A stretch of 64,000 bases of DNA from Hypomesus transpacificus (Eukaryota > Chordata > Actinopteri > Osmeriformes > Osmeridae): contig NC_061068.1 in assembly GCF_021917145.1 (NCBI RefSeq), positions 639,350 to 703,349 on the forward strand, read 5' to 3'. The notes beneath the pieces were generated by a model, which had not been told where the DNA came from, ran no database searches, and saw only the letters and a list, made by a program, of their open reading frames with translations. Shown here piece after piece: positions 1 to 29,530 of the stretch. The translations under genes and the position numbers were made by a program. Position 1 is the stretch's first letter; the number at the start of each line of letters is the position of its first letter.

Positions 1-616
1 ACTCTCTCCATCAGAGTGCAGCCCTAGCTACGTGTCTAAGTCGTGTCTGACCCAGTGAATCAGCACTGACCCCTCGACCTGCTGTGAACTCTGGCTCCCC
101 ACCCACCCAGACCGGGCGTCCGGGCCCCTGGGCTGGAGGAGGAGGCTGGCTCTCTGGGTGTGTTGTGTCGACCACCTCCGTTGTCTCCAACCCCCATTGG
201 CTATGACCCGTGTGGCTTGCGAGGTGCGAGTCAGATTAAAGAAGCAGGTCTTTGTCTTATTGTGAAGCCCTCACCCTTTCCCTCTGCCCCTGCCCCCTCC
301 CTCTACCTCACCCTCTCCCTTACCCCTCCTCTCCCTCACCCTCAGCCTTGCCTCGCTCTCGCTTTATCCCTCTACCTCACCCTCCCTCATCCTTTCTCCT
401 CTCCCTCCCCTCCGCCCCCTCTAACTACTACTACAGCGGCCCCATTGACTACAGCCTAGCGCCAGGCTGAGCTGTCTGGCGATGACTCACAGCCTGGCTC
501 TCCAGTGCACCTCACAGCTAGCAGGCACTCCCTCCGGTGGCGGTCGGTGGAAGTGCGCCTCCGAGCACTGGAACGTCATTGCTAAACACCTGCTTTTGTT
601 GTTGTTTTTATTGTAG
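1..616. other. gnas intron, 5' part of window
   Basis: No coding exon is recognisable here; upstream gnas exons must lie outside the window. Positions about 266-430 are a pyrimidine-rich low-complexity stretch (CCCTCNCC-like), which produces long meaningless open frames. The stretch ends at the acceptor TTGTAG (611-616) of the first visible exon. Confidence 0.7.
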
Positions 617-3280
<2,664 letters not shown>

Positions 3281-3721
3281 TTGGAGGAGGAGGGAAAAAA
3301 AGACTCCCCGTGTTAAGCCAATCGGTGACCAGTTAGCCCTCTCCTCAACCAGACAGCCAATCAACCCAGCTCCCCTTTCATCTTGACCAGAAGACTCCGT
3401 TCTGAGAACACTGTTGTGGGTATCGAAGGCCTGACCAGCTGCTGTCAGACTAATTCACCCAGGTTCACCATCATCCGGGCTGCAGTGCTGATATTCATAG
3501 CATATGGTACCTGTGCTCTGGACTGGAATCCGTTTAACAACACAGGCCATCCTCTTCCTCCGAGACACACACACACACACATCCCACTTTGATTATCAGT
3601 ACGCAGTCTCACACACATACTGTACACGCACACACACATGCCTACGTAAACACGTTCCACTGTTTTCAATCATGGAAAGTTAAAGTGCCGGTGCCCTGGC
3701 TCGGGCTGCTTCACGGTCCTG

Positions 3722-4207
3722 GAAGGGTTCACAGGGCGTTGAGAAGAGGGACCCTGGCAGGCAGGGGTTGAGAAGAGGGACCCTGGCAGGCAGGCGTTGA
3801 GAAGAGGGACCCTGGCAGGCAGGCGTTGAGAAGAGGGACCCTGGCAGGCAGGCGTTGAGAAGAGGGACCCTGGCAGGCAGGCGTTGAGGGTAAGGGACCC
3901 TGGCAGGCAGGGGTTGAGAAGAGGGACCCTGGCAGGCAGGCGTTGAGGGTAAGGGACCCTGGCAGGCAGGGGTTGAGGGTAAGGGACCCTGGCAGGCAGG
4001 CGTTGAGAGGAAGGACCCTGGCAGGCAGGCGTTGAGGGTAAGGGACCCTGGCAGGCAGGGGTTGAGGGTAAGGGACCCTGGCAGGCAGGGGTTGAGGGTA
4101 AGGGACCCTGGCAGGCAGGCGTTGAGAGGAAGGACCCTGGCAGGCAGGGGTTGAGAGGAAGGACCCTGGCAGGCAGGGGTTGAGAGGAAGGACCCTGGCA
4201 GGCAGGC
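3722..4207. repeat. 29-30-bp minisatellite in gnas 3'UTR region
   Basis: About sixteen copies of a unit built from GGACCCTGGCAGGCAGG and GTTGAGAAGA or GTTGAGGGTAAG. Variant units alternate in blocks. The minus strand is open over 237 codons only because the repeat lacks stops. Confidence 0.95.
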
Positions 4208-4680
4208 GACAGACACTGGGAGAGGAGAGACGGGGAATATCAGCAGTCCGGAGGAGAGAGACGTGAGCCTATTCTGCCTAAGGACAGATGCATGCAGAAC
4301 TGACGGACTCGGGACATGAAACACCATCGGCTCTTCAATCATCCACGAGCAAATGCATACGTTGATGCATACAGTGAACTTAATGCAGTGCAAAAAAAAT
4401 CCAAGCTATATATATAGATATTTATATATGTGTGTATATAAATATGTGTATATATATATAAATATATATAAATATTCTATATTCCTGTAATAACACAAGT
4501 CAACTTTTAAGTTTTGTCCCCCGCCCCCCTTCTTGTGTGGTGGTGTACACTGTGTGTGTGATTGGCCTATGTGCACCATCCCTCCCCCTCCCTCCCTCCC
4601 TCTCTCTCCCTCTCTCTCTCTCCCTCTCCCCCTCCCTCCCTCCCTCCCATTCCCCTTCCTCTGCTGCCAAACTCCAGACA

Positions 4681-4686
4681 ATTAAA
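4681..4686 (+). promoter_or_regulatory. Candidate gnas polyadenylation signal (ATTAAA)
   Basis: ATTAAA lies 1.4 kb after the gnas stop, before the later minisatellites. It is the best of few candidates, but no cleavage evidence is available. Confidence 0.3.
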
Positions 4687-4991
4687 CATCAACTTCAGAA
4701 CAGGTAGATTATGAAAGCTGCTTAAAAAAATGAAACAAAGATGGATGATGCTATAATTTACTATGAATGCATCTGGATTCATACAACCCCCCCCCCCTCA
4801 CCTCACCCTCCTCTCCCAAACCTCTCCTGAATCCTTTTTCTGGCTTTCAACATGTCTGTCTTTATTTTACTGCTGGATTGTTATTCCTGTACAGACTGTA
4901 AAATGTTTTATTTTGTACAACTTTATCGAAGAAAAAAAAAAACTTGTAGAAGATCCCGTGTGCCTTGATCACGACTGTACGTGTAAAATGA

Positions 4992-5452
4992 GCTAAGATG
5001 TGAGGTATGTTTCACTGCGCTGTATCCTCCCCACTGCGCCAGTCTAAGATGTGAGGTATGTTTCACTGCGCTGTATCCTCCCCACTGCGCCAGTCTAAGA
5101 TGTGAGGTATGTTTCACTGCGCTGTATCCTCCCCACTGCGCCAGTCTAAGATGTGAGGTATGTTTCACTGCGCTGTATCCTCCCCACCGTGCCAGTCTAA
5201 GATTTGAGGTATGTTTCACTGCGCTGTATCCTCCCCACTGCGCCAGTCTAAGATGTGAGGTATGTTTCACTGCGCTGTATCCTCCCCACTGCGCCAGTCT
5301 AAGATGTGAGGTATGTTTCACTGCGCTGTATCCTCCCCACTGCGCCAGTCTAAGATGTGAGGTATGTTTCACTGCGCTGTATCCTCCCCACTGCGCCAGT
5401 CTAAGATGTGAGGTATGTTTCACTGCGCTGTATCCTCCCCAACGTGCCAGTC
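4992..5452. repeat. 51-bp homogeneous minisatellite (9 copies)
   Basis: Nine nearly identical 51-bp units start TAAGATGTGAGGTATGTTTC and end in CTCCCCACTGCGCCAGTC. Only a few substitutions distinguish the copies. The length is a multiple of three, so the minus strand stays open (a repeated 17-residue pattern). Each unit contains GAG|GTATGT, a good match to a 5' splice site. Confidence 0.95.
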
Positions 5453-5919
5453 CCAGATGGGGTCAGGGTCTGTTGCTTTTCATTCAAGTTTTCATTTTCC
5501 TTCTTTAGTTCGTCCATTGACTCATTGGTTGAGTCTCCTCTGGTTCATGAAAAATAGGATTTAAAGAAATATGAAGAAAAAAAAAACTACACAAGTGGAC
5601 ACACACCCCTAATCTGTGTAGTTGAAGGTATTGAACCCTCACACGATTTCATGTATATCTAGGGAGTTCTCCTCAGATTGTCTTTGCAGTTTGTCACCTC
5701 CAGGAGAGAGGGAAGCGGAAAGAGTACTCTCTCATTCACATCTTAATTTGAACTCTTTAAAGACTGTGGGCAAATATCCATATGCAAAACATGCCTCGTT
5801 TCCACATACACCAAACAATTTTTTACCTCAAAAGAGGAAAAATAATTTGGACTCTGAAGTGTTAGGTTAATTCGTCCTGTGCTGTGAGGAGGCTCAGTGT
5901 CACCTTCCTGTGGTTCACA

Positions 5920-6850
5920 CCTCCAACTATGTGTTCACCTCCAACTATGTGCTCACCTCCATGCCTCTAATCACCTCCAACTATGTGCTCACCTCCATGC
6001 CCCTAATCACCTCCATGCCCCTAATCACCTCCATGCCCCTAACCACCTCCAACTATGTGCTCACCTCCATGCCCCTAACCACCTCCAACTATGTGCTCAC
6101 CTCCATGCCCCTAACCACCTTCATGCCCCTAATCACCTCCATGCCCCTAACCACCTCCAACTATGTGCTCACCTCCATGCCCCTAACCACCTCCATGCCC
6201 CTAACCACCTCCATGCCCCTAATCACCTCCATACCCCTAACCACCTCCATGCCCCTAACCACCTCCATGCCCCTAACCACCTCCATGCCCCTAATCACCT
6301 CCATGCCCCTAATCACCTCCATGCCCCTAACCACCTCCATGCCCCCAACCACCTCCATGCCCCTAACCACCTCCAACTATGTGCTCACCTCCATGCCCCT
6401 AACCACCTCCATGCCCCTAACCACCTCCATGCCCCTAATCACCTCCATACCCCTAACCACCTCCATGCCCCTAATCACCTCCATGCCCCTAACCACCTCC
6501 ATGCCCCTAACCACCTCCATGCCCCTAATCACCTCCATGCCCCTAATCACCTCCATGCCCCTAACCACCTCCATGCCCCCAACCACCTCCATGCCCCTAA
6601 CCACTTCCAACTATGTGCTCACCTCCATGCCCCTAATCACCTCCATGCCCCTAACCACCTCCATGCCCCTAATCACCTCCATGCCCCTAATCACCTCCAT
6701 GCCCCTAACCACCTCCATGCCCCTAACCACCTCCATACCCCTAACCACCTCCATGCCCCTAATCACTTCCATGCCCCTAACCACCTCCATGCCCCTAACC
6801 ACCTCCATGCCCCTAGCAATCACCTCCATACCCCTAATCACTTCCATGTC
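5920..6850. repeat. 18-bp minisatellite (about 50 copies)
   Basis: Units CACCTCCATGCCCCTAAC/T are interspersed with a second 18-bp variant, CACCTCCAACTATGTGCT, at irregular intervals. The period is a multiple of three and several frames on both strands lack stops, giving spurious ORFs of 70 to 326 codons. Confidence 0.95.
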
Positions 6851-8372
6851 GGACTGGAGTTGAATCATGGAGGCTAGTTATACCATTAAGGTTACATCAC
6901 CATCTGGGCTTGTATGGGGGTGGGTACTGTGGGTTCATGTATCTTACAGACCCAGAGAGTTGATTTACCCCTTAAATAATGGGGCTCACCCGCTTTCCAA
7001 ATTCCAACTGAACCAGTTTCATCACCATGCAGATGATAACATGACAACTCCCCTCCCTCCTCCTCTCTCTTTAGACACCAGCCTGTGTCTCCTCCTTCTG
7101 CACATGACAAGACGTTTGTGTCACGTAACGACAATTTTATTCAAAAATCCAGATATTTATATATTTATGTGTCATTAAAAAAACAGTTTTGGATACCAGA
7201 GAGCACACTCTTACGGTGTAGTGAACTACATTAAGGGTGTTTCCGTTTTCAAAATATTTACGTAGGAAAAAAACAGATTTGATTGAGAACTATTTGTTTA
7301 GAACACCTGTCTCGCTCTCCTGTTGTCCTAGCCAAACTCGCTGCAGCAATAAGTGAGTGTAATTTTAGCACCAAAAAACACCTTTTTTTTCTTCTATTTT
7401 TGCATTGAGTGTTTTTAGTTGTTGTTGATGTTTGTTGCTTTTTCCATTTGTCTAACAACTCCTGTACATTTTGTACAAAGACTCAAATAACAGCTATAAA
7501 ACCAGAGTGTAACACTGTCTGAGTTCCAGTGCATGGGTGGACACACGGGCGCGCACACACACACGGAGTGTCGGGTTGATTATCAGATGATAATGCTAAT
7601 TGATACTACGAATTTCACTGGGTGAAACAATAGGAAAGGAAATACAATTATAAGATTGTCTTTGTGACAGCTAGCAACATTCCTATATTCCACACCGTGT
7701 CAGTGGGTCATTACACACCGCAGTGCATTAACTGACTGTGCTTCGAGTCGATTTACAGAGAGACGGCCATCGAAGAATCTTAAGGAGATACGGCATTTTT
7801 CTACGGGTCAAATGCCGTCTGTGTCCCGGTACTCTCCAGAATGAGCGGCTTTTTAGCTATTATAAAGTTAGTGGACTGTTAGTTAGTGGAACGTCTAACT
7901 TTTATCAAAACGTGCTGGCTGCGTGGCAACAGCTGTATCAAGTTCAATTTAGCAAAAACACAGAAAAAAAACTTCTAAGAAATGTAGCCTACATAAAAAC
8001 ACATTAATAATATGACACAAAAAAACAAAAACAATCAGTCTGAATCAATAACAAACGGACTTAACTCATTCCATTCCACGCCTGACGGGATGGATAATGC
8101 TTCAATTTAGATAATGCAACTTTGGCAAGACAGCTTCAGATATGCAGAGAAGGCCGGGGTGTTTTGCCATATTTAGAAAATATTAAGTGTTTTTTTTAAG
8201 CCCCCCAACCCAGAAGATGGAGCTAATCTGTGAAGCAGATGCACCAGACCAACGGAACATCCTCTTCCGTTGGTCTTCCCCTCTGCAAACTTCCATCCAT
8301 TGGCGCGCTCCAGTTTACTGCTCCCCTCCCCGGTAGACCGAAACGGGCTGCCCAGGTTGTACGGGTGACAAT

Positions 8373-22518
<14,146 letters not shown>

Positions 22519-23216
22519 CCTTTGACCTCCCAGACCCCCACCCTATCCCTCACCCTCCCAGATCCTTTCTCGCTCTCTCACACGCACCCTATCCCTAAGT
22601 CTCTCCTGCCAATGAATTTCCGAACCTTGAGATTCTGACTGACTGCTGAAGGGGTGACAGAGGAGTAAATGTGAAAGAGGCAAACAAGCACTTATCAACC
22701 TCCTCTCATCTCCTCCACCTAGCTTGAATAAGGAAGGGGGAAAGACAAGAGAGGAGGAGAAGGTGGAGAAGAAGGGAGAGGAGAGGGAGATCCATGTTGC
22801 TCTTAGAGGACGAGGGCATCGTGGCGCGTGTCTCCTCAAACCTGAGGAGCACTGTTAAGGGTTTGGAGATCTGCTGTGGGACACGAACCACGAACCGACC
22901 ACTTTCTGTGTCCCATTTGTATCTCGGCCCATTATTTTTGTGCTTCTGTGAAAAAAATAACTACAAGAAAAAAACTAAACTTCCACCAAGAGGCAAAAAG
23001 AGATCAAGTTGATGGACGATTGGAGAATCTTGACTCTCCGAGCTGAGGAGAAACATTGGCGGCCTTATTTTCCGAAAGAGTTGACTTTTCGGATTGGAAA
23101 GAGGACTTTTACTTCAGCGGTTTCTAGGTGGGTATGAAGGATTCACACTGTTGTCATGGTGACTCACACAGCCTCGTCATTTCCTTGTACCTGCTGGAGT
23201 TTTTGGATGAAATATA

Positions 23217-23222
23217 AATAAA
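23217..23222 (+). promoter_or_regulatory. ipo9 polyadenylation signal AATAAA
   Basis: AATAAA lies 700 bp after the ipo9 stop. A second AATAAA at 23375 is an alternative. Either precedes the shisa4 start region. Confidence 0.6.
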
Positions 23223-23599
23223 AGCCCTTGTAGGACACCATTTTACGATTCTATCCCCTTTTTTTATTCTGTCTGGGGAATGGGAGTATCTCTGGTTGTA
23301 GCATTTGTGTATTTTGGAGTTGACGCCGCTACAAATCCTCCCCTTTAGGCCATGTCACTTTTGGATAAAAAGTAAATAAAAACACGTTAACTGGAGATTG
23401 ATAACCTACTGTCTCGATCCTTAAGTGTTTGTTATTCTATGTGCAACAGATATTTCATTTGTGTCGTTTATTTAGCATTTATCAGGCCGACATGAAGATG
23501 ACAGTTGCTGTGTGGGAGTTGAATGTGTGCAACAATATATGCCAGAAATCTGTTGAACAGAATTCGAGGATAAAAAAAATACTTGTTTTTCCTTTAAAA

Positions 23600-24001
23600 G
23601 ACAGGCTTTTGTCATGTTAGTTTATCTTGTCTCTGACACACCCGTAGACTAGGCGTAAACCTATCCAGAAAGAAAGACACGAAAAAACATTCTACCGAGT
23701 GCCCGTTAGAATCTGGGGTATGTAACGTTCTGCTACCCGCCGCGGTGCACGGGCGGTGCTTGGAAACCGCTATTTGTCTCATCCGACCCCCGGTGAACGT
23801 CGTCACAAGCGATGTGTCATTCTCCACAGATCCTGTTGATCACGAACCCGGTTCCCGCTTGGCATGTAGTTCCACGCTCGGATGGATTATGACTTCGACG
23901 ACATCGAATACCATTTCTACTCGGTCGTAGAACAGAAATAGACTGTCCTTTTCCCAACCATCATTTATTGATATTTAAATAGTTTTTTGAATAGTTAAGC
24001 C
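23600..24001 (+). promoter_or_regulatory. Presumed shisa4 promoter / 5'UTR
   Basis: This is the GC- and CpG-richer interval between ipo9 and shisa4 (for example CCGCCGCGGTGCACGGGCGG near 23738). No TATA box is obvious. The call rests on position and composition only. Confidence 0.4.
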
Positions 24002-25182
24002 ATGTTTATTAAAGGAGGCAAAATGTCCCTCGTCGCCATGGCTTTGCCGGTGCTGATCAGCCTTCTCTCCGCCTGGCAGGGTAAGATTGCAGTGAAAAAT
24101 TCCCATTGGAGTAGCTAGGCCGCACCACATTAGTAGGAATAAGTGCATCGCTATATTTACCTATATGTAAAATTGTATGTTACATAGACTGGGGCAGAAA
24201 TCAAAGTTACAACGTTCGAGTCATACAATTTGATTATGCTTTTACGAATAGATAATAGGTACAATTATATAACCTTTCCCCCGGTTTGTTAGCTATTGAC
24301 AAACGCTATTCCAGTTGAATCCATTGGCAACGTGTAGCTGTCTAGTTTTCAGGACAGCGAATCTCATGTTCGTCCGGATAGTAAGAGATATCGTTAAATA
24401 TTTGAATGTAACTGTATAGGACTAATTCGAAGATGGTCCAGATTAGCTATTGGTAACATCCCATGTGTGCTAGCACTATATCTGTTCAAGCGGTGTATCT
24501 GAATGTTTCACATAAAATAATCTAAAATACAGTTGTTGAACGACAGCGTCAACAAGCAAACGTTCCATGAATAATATTCACAACTCGCCATGTAAATATT
24601 TGTTTGAATTGAGCTGTTCAGTGCTCACCTGAACAGAAGGCCCGTAAACCCAGTGAGCTGTGAAATGTAAATACACCATTACCGTTAACACCGTACCTGC
24701 CTCGAGCCTTGTCCGATGTTTGGTCAGTCACCTTGACGATTTTTATCATGATTGAAACTTGACTATATCTCGTTCAACATGACCTATGCCTTTTTATTGT
24801 GCTTTATATAGAAGTTAAACCATTGGTGCATCTCCTGTTGTTCAGTGAACATAACATACCATTGTATGTGTGTATTATTAATGTATCTTGTGTGTGAGTC
24901 TTTGGATACTTCTGTGTGAGTGTACACTGTATCTGTGTGTGTGCTCTGACATCTGCAGCGAGTGCTAACGAGGACTGCCTGTGGTATGTGGATAAGAACG
25001 GCACATGGCACAACGGCTTCGACTGCCCGCTCATCACCTTCTGCTGTGGGAACTGCCACCGGCGCTACTGCTGCCTGGATGCCTTTAAGATGATCACGGA
25101 GAGGGAACAGAAGCGATGCATGCTCTTCCAGTTCAGGTAGGCGCTGGACGGTAACGGGACGGGTTACGGTAGAACAGGTCGT

Positions 25183-25214
<32 letters not shown>

Positions 25215-26663
25215 AGGAAGGCTGGGTCAGGAAGGCTGTAACAGTGAGTGAACCGGGTCACTGTTACAGTGGATGTTAATGGTGGGTGGACAGAGTCATG
25301 GTAGAACTGTTCAGGGTCATGGAAGAACTGTTCAGGGGGGTGTAGAAGGGTTCGGGGGGGTGTAGAACTGTCCAGGGGGGTGTAGAAGGGTTCGGGGGGT
25401 GTACTTCAGTTATGGGGGTGTGGAACAGTACCTAGGGTGTGGAACAGTTCAGGAGGGTGGACTGGATCACGGTGAAACGATGATCAGAAGGGACACGGCT
25501 CGTCCCTGGTTTCATACTGATGATTATACCTCTGATGGTTATTGTACCTGGAGAGAGACATAAGGTGTAGAGGCAGATGTGATTAAAGTGGGATCTGATA
25601 CTTAGTATGTCCTGGGTGGGAAGACTTCTGTCTGGAGACCTCACGTAACCATGGAAATGGACTAGATAACCTTAATGGAAATGTTTTTGTTGTTCAATTA
25701 TAGGAAAACTAAAAATAAGTGTCTATTTCGAGCCTGTTTCACCTGTCTGGTTGCTGTATGTCTGTTACGAAATAGGTGCATGTCTAGTGTCTGTATGTCT
25801 ATTTTGGACTAACCGACACAATGCGGTTTTATCATCCAGTTCTGGAAATTTGTCTTTGGTTTAACAGATTGGATTGAGTTTAAATTTAAACATAGCAAAG
25901 AATGTGTTGTGTGTGACTTGTGTTGCGTGTGTGTGTGTGATGTATGTGGTGTGTATGTGTGACGGTGTACCCCTCCCCCCAGCCCCACCACCATCGCGGG
26001 CATCGCCTCGTCCATCCTGCTGTTCGTGGCCGTCATCGCCACCATGGTATGCTGCTTCCTCTGCTCCTGCTGCTACCTGTACCAGCGCCGGCAGCCTCGG
26101 GGACGGACGCCCTACGATGGTAACACACATACACACACATACAAGCACACACACACATATACGCACACGCTGTCCAAATGTTATCTACTGGGCACGGCAG
26201 CCATCTTGTTTCCCTCCTCCACCCCTGGTTAACACCCCATCTCTCAGCCCACCAGATCCCTATGGCCAGCTACCCGGTGGAGCCCCTGTACGATGCCTAC
26301 GGCAAGCCCCTTGTCATGCGGCCCGAGTACACACACCATGGATACCCGATGGCCCCTCAGTATCCCGGCATGGCCCAGCCCTATCCCATGATGCACCCTG
26401 GGCCCTACCCTTCGTACCCAGTGGCAGACCCTGGTTACAACCAAGGAGGTAAGATGGCCGACGCGTGTCTCTGAGTGACAAGGCGACAACATCCTCACGC
26501 TAGTCTAGGTTGAGAGGCTACAACGTTGTCACAACAAGGAAATTGAGATTTCATGGGACAAGCGTTCCTCACTTTAAACTACTGTAATGATGCAAGCTTT
26601 CCCTCCCTCCCTCCTGTCCCAGCTCCCCCACCTTACTCTCCCCCCCAGTACCCTGGACACTGA
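24002..26663 (+). CDS. shisa4: Shisa family member 4, complete, 5 exons, 211 aa
   Basis: Single-pass membrane protein of the Shisa family. Family members modulate receptor maturation or trafficking; the role of Shisa4 itself is poorly known. Exons: 24002-24080, 24959-25136, 25983-26119, 26248-26448, 26623-26663, all in frame. The order is a signal peptide (about residues 1-29), a cysteine-rich ectodomain (EDCLWYVDKNGTW, FCCGNCHRRYCC, ITEREQKRC), one transmembrane helix (IAGIASSILLFVAVIATMVC) followed by the Cys-rich CCFLCSCCYLY, then a Pro/Tyr-rich cytosolic tail ending PPPYSPPQYPGH with a PPxY-type motif. It matches human SHISA4 in order and spacing. A second in-frame ATG at 24023 is an alternative start. 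It sits directly downstream of ipo9 on the same strand, as in human. Confidence 0.93.
25183..25213. repeat. Poly-G run, 31 bp
   Basis: A pure G homopolymer about 45 bp after the shisa4 exon 2 donor. It is followed by a G-rich imperfect repeat (TGTAGAACTGTTCAGGGGGG-like) at 25263-25450. Confidence 0.95.
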
Positions 26664-26946
26664 CGGGAAGGCCTCCACGTGACGAGGCACGAGAGAGGAA
26701 GAGGAGGAGCTGCACCTGAAGGCGTTAGCTCTGTGTGTCCGGTGGGCGGGGCCTGAGGAGGTTAACCAGAAGCACTTTAGTTTCTATCTTTTGTTTTGAT
26801 GTTCTTCAGAGAGAGCTGTGTGTCGGTTCAATGACTCCCTTGGACGTTTGGTTCATACTGACCAATGTGGATATCGGAACACTCACCAACCTACACACAC
26901 ACACCCCGACCCACACTCACTCACCAAACTACACACACCGACCCAT

Positions 26947-26977
<31 letters not shown>

Positions 26978-27240
26978 AACACCCCAGGTATCCTAAGAGA
27001 GTGAGCCAGCAGCATGACATCACCAACAGGGGGCTCCAAGGTACACTCGACACCTCCCTCAACACAATGTGACAGCCTCATAAAATGTGACTATTTATCT
27101 TTTTGCTCGTTTACACCTGCTTGGTAGTGAAGCGACAGGAGTTAGGACGTGTAGGTGGGTGATGTCACAATGGCATTGTGTGTCACATCACCATGGAGAT
27201 GGAATATGATGCATAGTCTCTGTAGACAGTACCTCCCTCA

Positions 27241-27703
27241 CATAGACATAATAAAGAGTAGACGCCGCATTGGCTGCTGGGCGCGAGAAATGCTGCCGCC
27301 ATCATGGACAGGGCAAATTCTTAGTTGCTTAGCATCAGAATAAACAAGATGCCAGCACTGTGCAGCTTATTCCTGCTCAAATTGGCGGACTATCGCAAAC
27401 AGGGCTCGGGGGGATTACTTTTCACAATTAAGATTTAACATTACCATACTATTGGTTGTATTTTGTGAAAAGAATAACCATGTCCTGTATCATGTATGAC
27501 CTTTGCAGCAAAGCAAACCGCGTGAAAATCAGTTTGGTATTCAGTTCGGTATGATTAATTAAATGCGCTGACAGCTCATTGCCCCAGCCAAACAGATTAC
27601 AATGATTGGAGCGGTTGCCCGTTCCAAGATGGCGGCCCCACGGCTCGTCAGCGCCAGTAGGCAGCAGCGGTCGATGCGGCATCTACTCTTCATTATGTCT
27701 ATG
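27241..27703. mobile_element. hAT-type MITE, 463 bp, TSD CTCCCTCA
   Basis: Terminal inverted repeats start CATAGACATAATAAAGAGTA on the left and end ATTATGTCTATG on the right. They continue imperfectly for about 80 bp (GCCGCAT, GCTGCTG and GCGCCAG-type segments). A perfect 8-bp target duplication CTCCCTCA flanks it at 27233-27240 and 27704-27711. There is no transposase. The TSD length indicates the hAT superfamily. Confidence 0.92.
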
Positions 27704-28785
27704 CTCCCTCATGCCACACACAATATAAATACATGTACCTTTCAGCCTGCAATGCTCACTGCAAGTTAACACACTGTGGTAAGCGACTTAGCTCAGCTTA
27801 GTCTGTACATCGTAACAAACCGCCATTAACTTTAATCGTGAAACCAAGGTCAGGTGCATCTCTTGATATCATTGTCAGGTAGCTCTGTCATTGTGTCTAG
27901 CTGTCATGAGGACGTTTATTTCCTGAATACATGACCTTGTTTCCTGTCTCAAACCAATGGTTGTCCCATTTTACAGAGCGTATCCCGCCTTATCTCATTG
28001 TGGAAACCCTGCAAGCCATTTCACCTATTTTGTAAAGGAATACAGATTAATGTTTTACTATATTGTAAGAGTTTACAATTTTAACAATATTAAAATTGTT
28101 GAAATGTTGGAATACTGGAATACGTTTCAGAACTGTACCACAACCATAAAAACTTGATTTAGAACGTAAGTTTGCTGTTATGACTGTTTAGACTCATTGT
28201 TGCAACTGCAAGCTAACTTTGTAAGAAGTTTGAATTCTTCTGTGTTCAGCATGTGTTGTACAGTAGTTACTTCTTGTAGGTGACTTGAGAAGCACTTTTT
28301 TCTGATTCTTTATAGTGCAATGTGTTGCAAAAGGTTCAAGTCTGGTCATCTGAGATTACACTGATGTTTAAAGCGATTCCAAGTGCTGTTCAAAGAGATT
28401 TTAAATAAAATAATGATGTTCTGAATCAGTTCCACAGTCCTTACAGGCAACCACTGTATGATTTAAAGCACAAATCGGTTCAGCAGTGAAAGAGCTATCT
28501 TTGTAAATTTTAACGGCTGTAGTCCTGAACTTGAATTGGTCATGTTAACTGTCCATATGTACAGAATTATGATCCCTGTATGTACAGTAAAAACAGTTGA
28601 AAACTGGAAATTTTTCAACTGCTGACAGATTTGAACATATATTTGCTCAAATGTTTTCCTTTCAACTAAAAATCTATCTCATAACAGGATATAACTGTTT
28701 TTGGAACTGGTTTCATGGTTGTCTGTCATCAGCTGGTTAGTATGACGCTGTATATATAGTATGTGAAGTCTTCTTTTCTAATAAC

Positions 28786-28791
28786 AATAAA
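28786..28791 (+). promoter_or_regulatory. Candidate shisa4 polyadenylation signal
   Basis: AATAAA 2.1 kb after the shisa4 stop, followed by T/GT-rich sequence. Alternatives are 28404 and the AATAAA inside the MITE terminus at 27250. Confidence 0.3.
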
Positions 28792-29530
28792 GTATAACTT
28801 TGGAATGTAAAAGACAACTGCTCTTATATCACTCCACACCTAGAATCATCCTGTGACTTTAACCATACCTCTGGTTTTCTCCTTCCTATCAGTTATCTTA
28901 ACATTACAAATGTGTATTTTTGTTTTCTGTAAATATGTTTTTCACCAGTCCAGCAAAGGATAAAAGCATCTAATTCCACAGTTAATTCGCCATATAAAAG
29001 TTTTCAAAGTTAGTTTTCGGCAAAGTTCAAATACATAATTATTTTTTTGCAATTAACTTAAAGAAATAACCGTGAACGTGATAAAGGGAAGTGAGAGTGT
29101 GTACTTTGGCATTTTGTAAACCTCAGCCCATCCCATTGCCTTGAAAGGACTGTGTACCCTGGACTAAATATGGACATGCAGTTTCTAAAGATTTCGAAGA
29201 ATGCCCTTGCCTCACAAGACGCCTAGGATGAGAGGCAGACAGACTTGCTCCACGCTTGTGCCCTGTACTGCAAGCCAGGCTCCTCTACCATCTCTGCGTC
29301 AGGGCTGAAGCCTCTGGCGGGGTTTCGGAGAGCATCTTCTGGGAATAAGCCCCCTCCCGAGGAACACGGAATAAAGTCAATCTGAGGAGAGGCGGCACTC
29401 AAACAAAAAGACACGAAGAAAATAATATTTTGAAATATTAATAATTTGAAAAATACAAAAAACTAATCTGGGTCTGGTTTTTGAGAGGCTTCACATGTTC
29501 GAGGCGTGAGTGTCTCCGTCAGGAATCGGG

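Larger units (their letters stand above)
3281..8372. other. gnas 3'UTR and gnas-ipo9 spacer
   Basis: No gene is seen. The interval holds CA repeats (3561-3640), three large minisatellites (listed separately) and AT-rich unique DNA. An ATTAAA at 4681 and nearby T-rich sequence could end the gnas transcript. The last 150 bp before 8373 are GC-richer and presumably hold the ipo9 promoter and 5'UTR. Long open frames here are repeat artefacts. Confidence 0.7.
26664..29530. other. shisa4 3'UTR and shisa4-lmod1 spacer
   Basis: No further gene is seen. It holds CA repeats (26890-26985), a 463-bp hAT MITE (27241-27703) and AT-rich unique DNA. AATAAA occurs at 28404 and 28786; either could end a long shisa4 3'UTR. 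The lmod1 promoter should lie in the last several hundred bases. Confidence 0.65.

Noticed and set aside
3680-4393. 237-codon minus-strand ORF rich in LPGS repeats
   Set aside because: Translation of the 29-30-bp minisatellite in the gnas 3' region; there is no conserved domain and the frame rotates with unit variants.
4923-5423. 166-codon minus-strand ORF with a 17-residue repeat
   Set aside because: Product of a 51-bp minisatellite; there is no start context, no splice signals and no known family.
4992-5452. CRISPR-like appearance of regular repeats
   Set aside because: The units are directly contiguous without unique spacers, and the DNA is a vertebrate nuclear locus.
5897-6877. ORFs of 326 and 317 codons on the plus strand and several on the minus strand
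   Set aside because: They lie wholly in an 18-bp minisatellite whose period is a multiple of three. Several frames on both strands are open, with no splice context or homologue.
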